A program made the position numbers and the translations under genes. 64,000 nucleotides of DNA. Origin: Pseudomonas putida. Lineage in GTDB: Bacteria; Pseudomonadota; Gammaproteobacteria; Pseudomonadales; Pseudomonadaceae. The stretch spans positions 787,117 through 851,116 of the forward strand of contig NZ_JAETZZ010000001.1 in assembly GCF_022627325.1 (NCBI RefSeq). Reading direction: 5' to 3'. The notes under the pieces were generated by a model that ran no database searches, had not been told where the DNA came from, and saw only the letters and a list, made by a program, of their open reading frames with translations. Positions 19,385 through 32,542 of the stretch are shown here, in pieces (position 1 is the first letter of the stretch; every line of letters starts with the position of its first letter).

Positions 19385-19849
19385 TCAGAGCCCCAGGTCG
19401 CTGAGCCCCGGATGGTCGTCCGGGCGGCGCCCCAGGGGCCAGTGGAACTTGCGGTCCGCTTCGGCAATGGGCTGCTCGTTGATGCTCGAATGGCGGTTGT
19501 GCATCAGGCCATCGGCGGCGAACTCCCAGTTTTCGTTGCCATAGGCGCGGAACCACTGGCCGCTGTCGTCGCGGTACTCGTAGGCATAGCGCACGGCAAT
19601 GCGGTTGTCGGTGAATGCCCACAGCTCCTTGATCAGCCGGTACTCCAGTTCATGGTTCCACTTGCGGGTCAGAAGGGCCTGAACCTCGGCACGCCCGCGG
19701 GGGAACTCGACGCGGTTACGCCACACGGTATCGGGGGTGTAGGCCAACGATACCTTGGCGGCGTCACGGCTGTTCCAGCCATCCTCGGCCAGGCGGACCT
19801 TTTCGATGGCGCTTTCGCGGGTAAATGGCGGCAACGGAGGGCGGGACAT
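19385..19849 (-). CDS. DUF1348 / NTF2-like protein
   Basis: 154-residue protein of the DUF1348 family, a small alpha+beta barrel of the NTF2-like superfamily. Characteristic phrases are [25 protein letters not shown] and [13 protein letters not shown]. The ATG at 19849 follows AAGGAG by 6 nt. Function is not established for the family. Intergenic spacing on both sides suggests a single-gene unit. Confidence 0.85.
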   Translation of the reverse strand: MSRPPLPPFTRESAIEKVRLAEDGWNSRDAAKVSLAYTPDTVWRNRVEFPRGRAEVQALLTRKWNHELEYRLIKELWAFTDNRIAVRYAYEYRDDSGQWFRAYGNENWEFAADGLMHNRHSSINEQPIAEADRKFHWPLGRRPDDHPGLSDLGL

Positions 19850-19972
19850 GGGTAACTCCTTGGCGGTGGTTGGCGTAGAGGAGAGTACCGCCCCCGCTGC
19901 AGGGTGGGGAATGGCTGCGACGGGCACTTCATAATTGCGCCCGGTGGAACAATGCAGGGCCAGCGCCAGTGC

Positions 19973-21154
19973 CTAGACCGCAGCGCCCAGGGCGTTGTCG
20001 GCAGCCTTGCCGCGCCCGCCCAGCCAGACCAGTACCAAGGCCACCGCCGCCAGCGCGCCGCCCGCCATGGGCACTGCTGCATAACCCAGGTCCAGGCTGA
20101 TCACCGCACCACCCAGGGCCGCGCCAACGGCATTGCCAAGGTTGAAGGCGCCGACGTTTATCGATGATGCCAGCCCTGGTGCCTCTATGGCGGCAGTCAT
20201 GACGCGCATCTGCAAGGGCGGCACCACGGCGAAGGTGAACACGCCCCAGACCAGCAGCGCGATGGCGGCGCCGATGTGGCTGCCCAGTACCAGCGGCATC
20301 AGCAACATGATCAGCGCCAGGGTGGCGAGGAAGATGCGCGCAGCACCGTCCAGCGACCAGTCGGCCAGGCGCCCACCCAGGCTGTTACCCAAGGTGAAGC
20401 CGACACCGATCAGCACCAGGCCCAGCGTGATGAAGCTGTCTGAAGCGCCCGTCAGCGCCGCCAGTACCGGTGCTACGTAGGTGTACAGGGTGAACATGGC
20501 GCCGGCGCCAAGCACGGTGGTCGCCATCGCCAGCAGCACGCTGGGGCGGGCGATGACCGCCAGCTCTTTGCGCACGTGGGGCACGCTGCCACGCTCACCT
20601 TTGGGCAGCGCGTACCACAGGGCGGCCATGGCCAGCAGGCCGAGCACTGCAGTACCGGCAAAGGCCATGCGCCAGCCGACTTGCTGGCCGACCCAGGTCG
20701 CCGCAGGCACACCGCCGATATTGGCGATGGTCAGGCCCATGAACATGGTCGCCACGGCACTGGCCTGTTTGTCCTTGGGCACCACGCTGGCGGCCACGAC
20801 CGCGCCCAGGCCGAAGAAAGCACCATGGTTGAGGCTGGTGACCAGCCGCGACGCGAGCAGGGTGTAGTAGTCCGGCGAGAGTGCCGAGAGCAGGTTGCCG
20901 AGGGTGAAGATGGCCATCAGCGCCATCAGTGCGGCGCGTTTGCCAAAGCGGCTGAACAGCAGGGTCATGATCGGTGCGCCGACCATTACGCCGATGGCAT
21001 AGGCGGTGATCAGCATGCCCGCGCTGGGGATACTGACTTCGACGCCTTTGGCGATCACCGGCAGCAGGCCCATTGGGGTGAATTCGGTAGTGCCGATGCC
21101 GAAGGCGCCAATCGCCAGGGCAAACAGAACCCGTTTTGGGGAAAGCGTGCTCAT
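19973..21154 (-). CDS. MFS transporter, AraJ/sugar-efflux-like
   Basis: Twelve-helix major facilitator protein of 393 residues. The N-terminal EFTPMGLLPVIAKGVEVSIPSAGML and TAYAIGVMVGAPIMT are typical of the DHA1 AraJ/SotB-type exporters. The loop motif LLFSRFGKRAAL is the MFS motif A equivalent. The ATG at 21154 follows GGAG. It lies 74 bp downstream of the aldo-keto reductase on the same strand, so the two are probably one operon. Substrate unknown. Confidence 0.88.
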   Translation of the reverse strand: MSTLSPKRVLFALAIGAFGIGTTEFTPMGLLPVIAKGVEVSIPSAGMLITAYAIGVMVGAPIMTLLFSRFGKRAALMALMAIFTLGNLLSALSPDYYTLLASRLVTSLNHGAFFGLGAVVAASVVPKDKQASAVATMFMGLTIANIGGVPAATWVGQQVGWRMAFAGTAVLGLLAMAALWYALPKGERGSVPHVRKELAVIARPSVLLAMATTVLGAGAMFTLYTYVAPVLAALTGASDSFITLGLVLIGVGFTLGNSLGGRLADWSLDGAARIFLATLALIMLLMPLVLGSHIGAAIALLVWGVFTFAVVPPLQMRVMTAAIEAPGLASSINVGAFNLGNAVGAALGGAVISLDLGYAAVPMAGGALAAVALVLVWLGGRGKAADNALGAAV

Positions 21155-21228
21155 CAGGAGCTCCGATTGAAAGGTCAATGAGCAGTCGCACCGGCCGGGA
21201 ACGGGCCGGTGCCGACCTGCAGGGTTCA

Positions 21229-22032
21229 TCAGTCCCAGGCGGGCGCCAGGCTATCCGGGCTGACTTCACGGCCATTGCGCTCGAGCGAGGCAATGCGCGC
21301 CATGTCCTCGGCATCCAGTTTCAGGCTGCAGGCGAGCAGGTTGCTGGCCAGGTTCTCGCGCTTGGTGGAGGAGGGGATCACTGCGTAACCCAGCTGCATG
21401 GCCCAGGCCAGGGCCACCTGGGCGACGGTGGCCTTGTGCTTGCTGGCGATCTCGGCCAGCACCGGGTCCTTGAGCACTTTGCCGTAGGCCAGGGTCATGT
21501 ACGAGGTGACGGTGATGCCCTGGTCCTTGAGGTAGGCAGCCAGCTTGGCGTTTTGCAGGTAGGGGCTGAGCTCGATCTGGTTGGTGGCGATTTCACCTTG
21601 GCCGACCACGTCGATGGCTTGGCGGGTGAGTTCGATGTTGAAGTTGGACACGCCGATCTGGCGGGTCAGGCCGAGTTTCTTGGCGTCGGCCAAGGCGCTC
21701 ATGTACTCGGCCAGTTCGATGCCATTCCCTGGGGCTGGCCAGTGGATCAGCAGCAGGTCGACGTAGTCGGTGCGCAGTTTGGCCAGGCTTTCGCGCAAGC
21801 TGGGGACCAGCCGGTCTGCAGCATAGTTGTCGACCCAGATCTTGGTGGTGATGAACAGCTCGCTGCGCGCTACGCCGCTTTCGGCAATGGCCTGGCCGAC
21901 GTCGGCTTCGTTCTTGTAGATCTGCGCTGTGTCGATGGCCCGATAGCCCAGCGCCAGGGCCGACTTGACCGAATCGATGACGGCCTGGCCGGTGAGGCGG
22001 TAGGTGCCAAGGCCGAAGGATGGAATGCTCAT
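21229..22032 (-). CDS. dkgB: Aldo/keto reductase, 2,5-diketo-D-gluconate reductase B-like
   Basis: 267-residue NADPH-dependent aldo-keto reductase. The catalytic tetrad is visible as Asp34 and Tyr39 ([12 protein letters not shown]), Lys64 (TTKIW) and His97 (LLLIHWP). The C-terminal cofactor motif [13 protein letters not shown] is present. DkgB-type enzymes reduce methylglyoxal and diketogluconate-like carbonyls in the cytoplasm. The start has AGGAG 9 nt upstream. It is first in a likely operon with the MFS exporter. Symbol assigned by overall resemblance. Confidence 0.85.
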   Translation of the reverse strand: MSIPSFGLGTYRLTGQAVIDSVKSALALGYRAIDTAQIYKNEADVGQAIAESGVARSELFITTKIWVDNYAADRLVPSLRESLAKLRTDYVDLLLIHWPAPGNGIELAEYMSALADAKKLGLTRQIGVSNFNIELTRQAIDVVGQGEIATNQIELSPYLQNAKLAAYLKDQGITVTSYMTLAYGKVLKDPVLAEIASKHKATVAQVALAWAMQLGYAVIPSSTKRENLASNLLACSLKLDAEDMARIASLERNGREVSPDSLAPAWD

Positions 22033-22268
22033 GGGGCTGCTCCTGCTGAGTGATTGGGGTTGAGCCAGAGCTTAGGTGCCCGGGTGCCCAAGTCGTTCGA
22101 ATGGGGAGCAGTGTGGGGGTTTTGCAGGCGGTGATTAAGACGGGGCAATGCCAAGGTCTTTTGCGCTGAAATCACGAATCATCCGCTGGCTCGTGAATCA
22201 GGTGCGGTAAACACCTCTGCTGGGGCAGGCAGGCACGGCCACCCTGCGGTGGCCATGCCGAGTGACGA

Positions 22269-22763
22269 TCAACGGCGGCGGAACAGCGGCAGCGGCTCGT
22301 CGGTGGCGGCCTGGTAGGTCACCGAGAAGTCCTTCAGCCCCTGCAGGGCATCTTCCGGGTCCTTGTCGGCACGGATGGCGAAGGCATCGAAACCGCAGCG
22401 GGCCATGTAGAACAGTTGGTCACGGAGCACGTCGCCGATGGCGCGCAGCTCGCCCTTGAACTGGTAGCGGTCACGCAGCAGCCGCGCATTGGAATAGTTG
22501 CGCCCGTCGGTGAAGGCCGGGAAGTTCAGGGCGATGACCTGAAAGTGCTGCACGTCGTCGCCGATCTCTTCCGCTTGTTCATCGCTGTCCAGCCACACGC
22601 CCAGGCCACCGTCGCGGGCCTTGAGCAGGTGGGCATGGTCACGCCACAGTTGCAGGGGGACGATGTAGTCGTCGCAGTTGGTCAGCTCGTCGATCGTGGT
22701 TTCCTTGGGCAGCAGGTGCCAGGTTTCGTCGACGATCTGGTTGTTCTTAATGATTCGCTGCAT
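22269..22763 (-). CDS. DUF934 protein of the sulfite reduction operon
   Basis: 164-residue member of the DUF934 family, consistently found directly after sulfite reductase in pseudomonads, which implies an accessory role in sulfite or siroheme reduction. Conserved phrases: FPAFTDGRNYSNARLLR, LRAIGDVLRDQLFYM and GFDAFAIR. Its ATG at 22763 lies inside the end of cysI (17-bp overlap including the cysI TAA), which means translational coupling. Exact biochemical role unknown. Confidence 0.88.
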   Translation of the reverse strand: MQRIIKNNQIVDETWHLLPKETTIDELTNCDDYIVPLQLWRDHAHLLKARDGGLGVWLDSDEQAEEIGDDVQHFQVIALNFPAFTDGRNYSNARLLRDRYQFKGELRAIGDVLRDQLFYMARCGFDAFAIRADKDPEDALQGLKDFSVTYQAATDEPLPLFRRR

Positions 22764-24399
22764 AGACGCGTTCCTTGAAGGGGTCGATGCCGATACGCTG
22801 GTAGGTGTCGATGAAACGCTCTTCCTCGGTACGTTGTTCAACGTACACGGCGATCAGCTTCTCGATCACGTCGGCCATGTCATCCTGGGCGAAGGACGGG
22901 CCGAGGATCTTGCCCAGGCTCGCGTCACGTGCGGCGTTGCCACCCAGGGACACCTGGTAGAACTCCTCGCCCTTCTTGTCCACGCCAAGGATACCGATGT
23001 GCCCGACGTGGTGGTGGCCGCAGGCGTTCATGCAACCGGAGATGTTCAGGTCGATCTCGCCGATGTCGAACAGGTAGTCCAGGTCGTCGAAGCGGCGCTG
23101 GATGGATTCGGCGATCGGGATCGACTTGGCGTTGGCCAGCGAGCAGTAGTCCCCGCCCGGGCAGCAGATGATGTCGGTCAGCAGACCGATGTTCGGCGTG
23201 GCGAAACCACCTTCGCGCAGCTCCAGCCACAGGGCATGCAGCTGACGCTGCTCGACGTCGGCAAGAATGATGTTCTGCTCGTGCGAGGTGCGCAGGAAGC
23301 CGAAGCTGTAGCGCTCTGCCAGGTCCGCCACGGCGTCCAGCTGCTTGTCGGTGAGGTCACCCGGGGCAACGCCGGTGGGCTTGAGCGACAGGGTCACGGC
23401 CACGTAGCCAGGGCGCTTGTGGGCACGGGTGTTGCGCGAGCGCCAGCGGGCGAAGCCTGGGTTCTCGGCGTCCTGGGCGCTGTAGTCGACGTTGTCCAGG
23501 GCCAGGTAGTCCGGGTCGATGAAGTGGCGCGAAACACGCTGCACTTCTTCTTCGGTCAGGGTCGTGCTGCCACCACGCAGGTGGGCCATTTCGGCCTCGA
23601 CCTTCTCGGCAAACACTTCTGGGGTCAGGGCCTTGACCAGGATCTTGATCCGCGCCTTGTACTTGTTGTCACGGCGGCCGTAACGGTTGTACACGCGCAG
23701 GATGGCGTCCAGGTAGCTGATCAGGTCCTGCCACGGCAGGAATTCATTGATGAACGAACCGACCACCGGGGTGCGGCCCAGGCCACCACCGACCAGCACA
23801 CGGAAGCCCAGCTCACCGGCAGCGTTGCGCACCGGTTCCAGGCCGATGTCGTGCACTTCGATGGCAGCGCGGTCTTCCTTCGAGCCGTTGATCGCGATCT
23901 TGAACTTGCGCGGCAGGTAGGCGAACTCTGGGTGGAAGGTGGTCCACTGGCGAACGATTTCGCACCAGGGGCGCGGGTCGATGACTTCGTCTGCGGCCAC
24001 ACCGGCGAATTGGTCGGTGGTGGTGTTGCGCAGGCAGTTGCCGCTGGTCTGGATCGCGTGCATCTGCACGGTGGCCAGTTCGGCAAGGATGTCTGGAATA
24101 TCTTCAAGTGCCGGCCAGTTGAACTGCACGTTCTGGCGGGTGGAGATATGGGCGTAGCCCTTGTCGTAATCGCGGGCGATCTTGGCCAGGGTGCGGACCT
24201 GGCGGGCGTTCAGCTGGCCGTAGGGCACGGCGACGCGCAGCATCGGGGCGAAACGCTGGATATAGAGGCCGTTCTGCAGGCGCAGAGGGCGGAATTCTTC
24301 TTCGCTCAGCTCACCGGCCAGGTAGCGGCGGGTCTGATCACGGAACTGCTTGACGCGGTCCTCGATGATCCGCTGATCGTACTCGTCGTATACGTACAT
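22747..24399 (-). CDS. cysI: Nitrite/sulfite reductase, siroheme 4Fe-4S hemoprotein
   Basis: 550-residue assimilatory sulfite reductase that reduces sulfite to sulfide in cysteine synthesis. Two ferredoxin-like half domains (HISTRQNVQFNWP; LRTSHEQNIILADVE) flank the cofactor site. The cluster ligands are visible as CCPGGDYC and CMNACGHHH near residues 435-480. The upstream region is AT-rich, as expected for a CysB-activated promoter, but no site can be assigned firmly. The gene overlaps the DUF934 gene. Confidence 0.93.
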   Translation of the reverse strand: MYVYDEYDQRIIEDRVKQFRDQTRRYLAGELSEEEFRPLRLQNGLYIQRFAPMLRVAVPYGQLNARQVRTLAKIARDYDKGYAHISTRQNVQFNWPALEDIPDILAELATVQMHAIQTSGNCLRNTTTDQFAGVAADEVIDPRPWCEIVRQWTTFHPEFAYLPRKFKIAINGSKEDRAAIEVHDIGLEPVRNAAGELGFRVLVGGGLGRTPVVGSFINEFLPWQDLISYLDAILRVYNRYGRRDNKYKARIKILVKALTPEVFAEKVEAEMAHLRGGSTTLTEEEVQRVSRHFIDPDYLALDNVDYSAQDAENPGFARWRSRNTRAHKRPGYVAVTLSLKPTGVAPGDLTDKQLDAVADLAERYSFGFLRTSHEQNIILADVEQRQLHALWLELREGGFATPNIGLLTDIICCPGGDYCSLANAKSIPIAESIQRRFDDLDYLFDIGEIDLNISGCMNACGHHHVGHIGILGVDKKGEEFYQVSLGGNAARDASLGKILGPSFAQDDMADVIEKLIAVYVEQRTEEERFIDTYQRIGIDPFKERVYAANH

Positions 24400-24614
24400 A
24401 AAAGTCCTGTCTCAGGCTGCATGCAGCTATTCGCGCGCACGGCCGCGCACTCCGGTTCGGAGCGGGGAAACGATATCAGGTTGCGTTTATGCGCTAAAGT
24501 GATGTTTTTGCATATGAAAAGAACCAAACGAACTAAGTGAGATTGACTGGCATTTGTCCGTCACTCAGTGCCGCAGGTTTATACTCGTGGGTTTGTTGGT
24601 AAGGATGTAACCGC

Positions 24615-25691
24615 ATGCTCAAGGCATTGTGCTACAGCTTGTGCCTGAGCCTGCCGCTGGCAGCCAGCGCTCAGGCCGCTTCGGTGGTGTTCCTCAACCC
24701 GGGGCTGCCCGGTGAGACGTTCTGGGCCAGCTACTCGCGCTTCATGCAGGCGGCCGCCGACGACTTGGGCATGACGCTGCAGGTGCAATACAGCGCGCGC
24801 AATGCCGAGCGCGCACTTGACCAGGCGCGGGCTGTGCTCAACGGACCGCAGCGCCCGGACTACCTGGTGCTGGTCAACGAGCGATACGTTGCGCCGCAAA
24901 TCCTCCGCTTGGCGCAAGGTAGCGAGGTCAAGCTGTTGCTGGTCAGCAACGGGCTGACTGCCAGCCAGGCGAGCGGTATTGAGGCTCAGCCCGCAAAATA
25001 CGGCGCTTTGTTGGGGACCTTGACGGCCAATGACGAGCAGGCCGGCTACCAGATGCTGCATCAGATGGTCGCCTTGCTGCCGCGCAGTAACGCGCCTGTG
25101 GACCTGGTAGCTTTCGCCGGGATCAAGACCACGCCCGCCTCGCAGTTGCGTGAGCAAGGCATGCGCCGCGCCCTGGCCGACTTCCCTCAGGTGCGCCTGC
25201 GGCAGGTGGTTTACGGCGGCTGGAACCGGCAGCGCGCCTTTGAACAGGCGCAGCAGTTGTTGCAGCGCTACCCGGATACCCAGTTGGTGTGGTCGGCCAA
25301 CGACGAAATGGCGTTCGGCGCCATGCGCGCGTTCGAAGCTGCGGGGCGCAGGCCTGGACGAGATGTGGTGTTCAGCGCCATCAACAGTTCCCCCGAGGCC
25401 TTGCGCGCGCGCATCGATGGGCGCCTGGGGGTGTTGATGGGTGGGCATTTCAGTCTCGGCGGTTGGGCCATGGTCATGCTGCATGACGATGCCCATGGTG
25501 TGGATATCGCTCGGGACGCAAAGCGCGACCATGTGCTGCCTGTGTTGCAGTCGGTCGATCCGCTCAAGGCCAAGCGCTGGCTCAAACTGGCGGAGCAGGA
25601 CGACTTTGATGTGGACTTTCAGCGCTTCAGCGCCGAAGGGCGCCCGCCTGCCTACCGTTACCCCTTCCTGACGTCACCTGTCGACTACTGA
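24615..25691 (+). CDS. Periplasmic binding protein, sugar/LacI-like type
   Basis: 358 residues. The signal peptide (MLKALCYSLCLSLPLAASAQA) is followed by a two-lobe type I periplasmic binding fold of the sugar-binding/LacI-like kind (FLNPGLPGETFWASYSRFMQAAADDLG; LVWSANDEMAFGAMRAFEAAGR). No permease, ATPase or sensor kinase is next to it, so it may serve a distant transporter or act as a sensory receptor. The ATG follows AAGGA by 9 nt. It is divergent from cysI. Confidence 0.82.
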   Translation: MLKALCYSLCLSLPLAASAQAASVVFLNPGLPGETFWASYSRFMQAAADDLGMTLQVQYSARNAERALDQARAVLNGPQRPDYLVLVNERYVAPQILRLAQGSEVKLLLVSNGLTASQASGIEAQPAKYGALLGTLTANDEQAGYQMLHQMVALLPRSNAPVDLVAFAGIKTTPASQLREQGMRRALADFPQVRLRQVVYGGWNRQRAFEQAQQLLQRYPDTQLVWSANDEMAFGAMRAFEAAGRRPGRDVVFSAINSSPEALRARIDGRLGVLMGGHFSLGGWAMVMLHDDAHGVDIARDAKRDHVLPVLQSVDPLKAKRWLKLAEQDDFDVDFQRFSAEGRPPAYRYPFLTSPVDY

Positions 25692-25776
25692 AAAACCCTG
25701 CTTGAGAGAAGGGCATTGCTCGTCTTAACTGCTGGTTGTGAAGTGCATTCCCATAACCACTACAAGAGGCAATGCA

Positions 25777-25890
25777 ATGGGAAATACAACCAAGGCCCGT
25801 AAGGCTGACAGCAGCGTCGATGCCTGGGCGATCCTCTGCCTGATCGTCCTGGTGGTGGTCACTGCCGTGTACTGGGTCAGCCACCAATAG
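25777..25890 (+). CDS. 37-residue single-helix membrane protein
   Basis: A short open frame with AGAGG 8 nt before ATG encodes MGNTTKARKADSSVDAW followed by one hydrophobic helix (AILCLIVLVVVTAVYWV) and SHQ. The basic N-terminus suggests the C-terminus faces the periplasm. A strong GC hairpin follows the stop (25921-25949). It lies 85 bp after the binding-protein gene. Function unknown. Confidence 0.7.
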   Translation: MGNTTKARKADSSVDAWAILCLIVLVVVTAVYWVSHQ

Positions 25891-25920
25891 CCCTGGCTCC
25901 AGACCATGATGCAACCTGAG

Positions 25921-25949
25921 CCGCCCGCGCAAGGGAATTGCGCGGGCGG
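25921..25949. terminator. Bidirectional terminator hairpin
   Basis: Perfect 12-bp arms CCGCCCGCGCAA/TTGCGCGGGCGG with a 5-nt loop lie between the convergent 37-residue protein gene and the DUF2970 gene. Confidence 0.75.
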
Positions 25950-25957
25950 GTTGCGTT

Positions 25958-26176
25958 TCAGCGGGCGGTCAGGTGCAGCGCCAGTTGTACCAGGCCGATC
26001 AGGACCAGGATGAACACCAAGGTGAACAGTGCGCCGAGCGCGATGAAATGGCTGGCCTTGCCATGGGTGAAGTCGCGCGCGCGGTTTTTACCGCTCTGCA
26101 CACCCAGCGCGGCGGCGAGGATGCTGTGCAGCATCTGCCAGAAGGTAGGGGGTTTGCCTTGGCTGGAATCGTCCAT
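25958..26176 (-). CDS. DUF2970 small membrane protein
   Basis: 72 residues matching the DUF2970 family: a cytoplasmic N-terminus with FWQMLHSILAAALGVQSGKNRARDF-like sequence and one C-terminal membrane helix (ALFTLVFILVLIGLVQLAL). It lies 75 bp downstream of metH on the same strand, past a hairpin. The family function is unknown. A longer in-frame extension to 26248 was rejected because it reads through the metH terminator. Confidence 0.8.
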   Translation of the reverse strand: MDDSSQGKPPTFWQMLHSILAAALGVQSGKNRARDFTHGKASHFIALGALFTLVFILVLIGLVQLALHLTAR

Positions 26177-26225
26177 GTTGGCTCCGCAATTCAAGAGGCA
26201 ATCAGGGACAGTGTAGATGCAAGAT

Positions 26226-26244
26226 GGGGCCGCAAAGCGGCCCC
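26226..26244. terminator. GGGGCCGC hairpin after metH
   Basis: Perfect arms GGGGCCGC/GCGGCCCC with an AAA loop, 8 bp past the metH stop. It is the same element as at 17284 and 35533. Confidence 0.65.
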
Positions 26245-26251
26245 GCACAGG

Positions 26252-29959
<3,708 letters not shown>

Positions 29960-30130
29960 AGGAACTACCTGGTCGGGCAAATATCAGAAGGTGCGGAATC
30001 ATAACAAAGCTGCGCGGTTTTTAGGCGCACCGGCCATTCGCATGAATTTCATTCATGTTGCGCCATGAAGCACCCGCGCTCGCCCCGGCAAAAACGTGAT
30101 GGCTTTTCTAGAACTCAGGACTTTCGGCAC

Positions 30131-32431
30131 ATGGTGCATCGTTTTCTTGTCGGCGCTCTCGCGCTGCTGCTCAGCAGTGTCGCGCTCGCACAAGCCCCCC
30201 AATCGAGCGCGGTAATTTCCTACACCCGGGATATTCAACCGATTTTCACCGAGAAGTGCGTGGCCTGCCATGCCTGTAACGACGCTGCTTGCCAGTTGAA
30301 GCTGGAGAGCCCGGAAGGGGCTGTGCGCGGTGCAACCAAGGTACCGGTGTACCAGGGTGAAAGGAGCAAGGCAGTCCCGACCACGCGGCTTTTCTACGAC
30401 GCGCACAGCGAAGAGCAGTGGCGCAAGAAGGGCTTCTATTCGGTGCTCGACAGCCAGGGTAGCCAGGCTGCGTTGATGGCCCGCATGCTGGAGCTGGGGC
30501 ACAAGGCCCCGCTTACCCCCAACGCCAAGCTGCCCGACGACATCGTCCTGGGGCTTGAGCGCAACAACATGTGCCCATTGCCCCATGAGTTCGATGCCTA
30601 CGCCGGCGCCCACCCCAAAGAGGGTATGCCATTGGCTGTCACCGGCCTGACCGACAAGCAATACCAGACCCTGCAAGCGTGGCTGGCGGCAGGTGCGCCG
30701 GTCGAGTATCAGCCCATTCAACCCAGCGCGGCCGAGGCAAAACAGATCGCCGACTGGGAAGAACTGCTCAATCGACCAGGCTCTACCGAGGCCTTGGTGG
30801 GGCGCTGGCTGTACGAGCACCTGTTCCTGGCGCACATCCATTTCGTCGGTGGCGAGCAGGGCCACTTTTTCCAGTGGGTGCGTTCGCGCACGCCCAGCGG
30901 CCAGCCGGTCGACGTGATTGCCACGCGCCGCCCCAACGATCCGCCGGGTACCGACTTCTATTACCGGTTGATTCCAGTGCAGGGCGTGATCGTGCACAAG
31001 ACCCACATCACTTACCCGATGGGGCCGCAAAAGCTCAAGCGCGTGAAGCAGCTGTTCTATGCCGGTGACTGGCACGCCAGTGCGCTGCCAGGCTATGGGC
31101 CGCGCCACCGCGCCAACCCGTTCGAGACCTTCGAGGCGATCCCGGCGGTGGCGCGCTATCAGTTCATGCTGGATAACGCCGAGTACTTCGTCCGCACCTT
31201 CATTCGCGGGCCAGTGTGCCGTGGGCAGATCGCTACCGATGTGATTCGCGATAACTTCTGGGCGCTGTTCCAGGAGCCGGCGCACGACCGCTACATTACC
31301 GATGCTGCGTACCGTGGCCAGGCCACACCGTTGCTCGCCATGCCAGGCCAGATCGACGACGTGGGCAGTGTGCTCAACCTGTGGCATGCCTATCGTGACA
31401 AGCGCAACGAGTATGAAAAGCTGCGTCGCCAGGCCTACGCCGAAATGCCAGCGCCTGGCTGGTCGACCCTGTGGGCCGGCAACGACAATGCGCTGCTCAG
31501 CATCTTCCGCCACTTCGACAGCGCGTCAGTGACCAAGGGCCTGGTCGGCGATGTGCCGCTGACCCTGTGGCTGTTCGACTACCCGCTGTTCGAACGTACC
31601 TATTACCAGTTGGCGGTCAATTTCGATGTCTTCGGCAATGTCTCGCACCAGTTGCAGACGCGGCTGTATTTCGATTTGATCCGCAACGGTGCCGAGGTCA
31701 ATTTCCTGCGCCTGATGCCGGCGGATGAGCGTGGTGCAATACTCAGCGACTGGTACCAGAACGGTGGCAAGGTGAAGATGTGGCTCGACTATGAAGACAT
31801 CGACACCGACACGCCAAGCGGCATCAGGCTCGACCCGCGCGACCCCAAGCGTGACTTCGGCCTCAAGCTGCTGCAACGCACCGGCAGCCTGAATGCCGCA
31901 CCTGACCCGATCAACCGGTGCCAGGGTGCCTATTGTTCGCGGCCGCAGATGAACGAAGAATTCCGTAACGTCGAGCAGTCGCTCAGCCGCCTGGTATCTC
32001 GCCCGGCCGCGGGCCTGAAGGTGATCGATCAGTTACCGGAAGCCACGATGTTGCGCATCGAAGGGCAGGGCGGTCAGCGCCAGGTCTACAGCCTGCTGCG
32101 CAACCGTGCCCACAGCAATGTCGCGTTTCTGCTGGGCGAGGCCGCGCGCTACCAGCCGGGGCTCGATACCCTGACCCTGTACCCCGGGGTGCTCAGCAGT
32201 TACCCGAACTTCATCTTCAACATCCCGGCGGCAGATGTGCCAGAGTTCGTCGAAGACATGGAACATGCGCGCGATGATCCGGCCAGGTTCGAACGTATCG
32301 TCATGCGCTGGGGCGTGCGCCGCAGCCACCCGCAGTTCTGGCGTTACTTCCACGACCTGAGCGCCTATATCAAGGAAACCCAACCGTTGGAGGCCGGGGT
32401 GCTGGACATGAACCGCTACGAGAACCTCTGA
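30131..32431 (+). CDS. cti: Periplasmic fatty acid cis-trans isomerase (cytochrome c type)
   Basis: 766-residue heme protein that converts cis-unsaturated membrane fatty acids to trans, a fast response to solvents and heat in P. putida and relatives. A signal peptide (MVHRFLVGALALLLSSVALAQA) precedes a c-type heme site CVACH (Cys43, Cys46, His47). The start at 30131 gives the length known for the family. An upstream in-frame ATG at 30065 would bury the signal peptide. The metH-cti pairing is the usual P. putida arrangement. A GC hairpin follows the stop. Confidence 0.95.
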   Translation: MVHRFLVGALALLLSSVALAQAPQSSAVISYTRDIQPIFTEKCVACHACNDAACQLKLESPEGAVRGATKVPVYQGERSKAVPTTRLFYDAHSEEQWRKKGFYSVLDSQGSQAALMARMLELGHKAPLTPNAKLPDDIVLGLERNNMCPLPHEFDAYAGAHPKEGMPLAVTGLTDKQYQTLQAWLAAGAPVEYQPIQPSAAEAKQIADWEELLNRPGSTEALVGRWLYEHLFLAHIHFVGGEQGHFFQWVRSRTPSGQPVDVIATRRPNDPPGTDFYYRLIPVQGVIVHKTHITYPMGPQKLKRVKQLFYAGDWHASALPGYGPRHRANPFETFEAIPAVARYQFMLDNAEYFVRTFIRGPVCRGQIATDVIRDNFWALFQEPAHDRYITDAAYRGQATPLLAMPGQIDDVGSVLNLWHAYRDKRNEYEKLRRQAYAEMPAPGWSTLWAGNDNALLSIFRHFDSASVTKGLVGDVPLTLWLFDYPLFERTYYQLAVNFDVFGNVSHQLQTRLYFDLIRNGAEVNFLRLMPADERGAILSDWYQNGGKVKMWLDYEDIDTDTPSGIRLDPRDPKRDFGLKLLQRTGSLNAAPDPINRCQGAYCSRPQMNEEFRNVEQSLSRLVSRPAAGLKVIDQLPEATMLRIEGQGGQRQVYSLLRNRAHSNVAFLLGEAARYQPGLDTLTLYPGVLSSYPNFIFNIPAADVPEFVEDMEHARDDPARFERIVMRWGVRRSHPQFWRYFHDLSAYIKETQPLEAGVLDMNRYENL

Positions 32432-32443
32432 TCGGTTGAGCTG

Positions 32444-32474
32444 ACCTTTCCGGCACACCTGCGGTCGGAAAGGT
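32444..32474 (+). terminator. Hairpin downstream of cti
   Basis: 9-bp perfect arms ACCTTTCCG/CGGAAAGGT with a 13-nt loop just after the cti stop, without a T-run. Probable transcription end or 3' stabiliser. Confidence 0.5.
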
Positions 32475-32542
32475 TGGAGGGTCCGGGGCTGCCAGGCAGC
32501 CCAACGTGGCCTCAATGCACCAAGGCAATCGCAGGGTGATCC

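Noticed and set aside
22678..24540. 620-residue frame opposite cysI
   Set aside because: Antisense shadow; cysI has its cluster and siroheme motifs intact.
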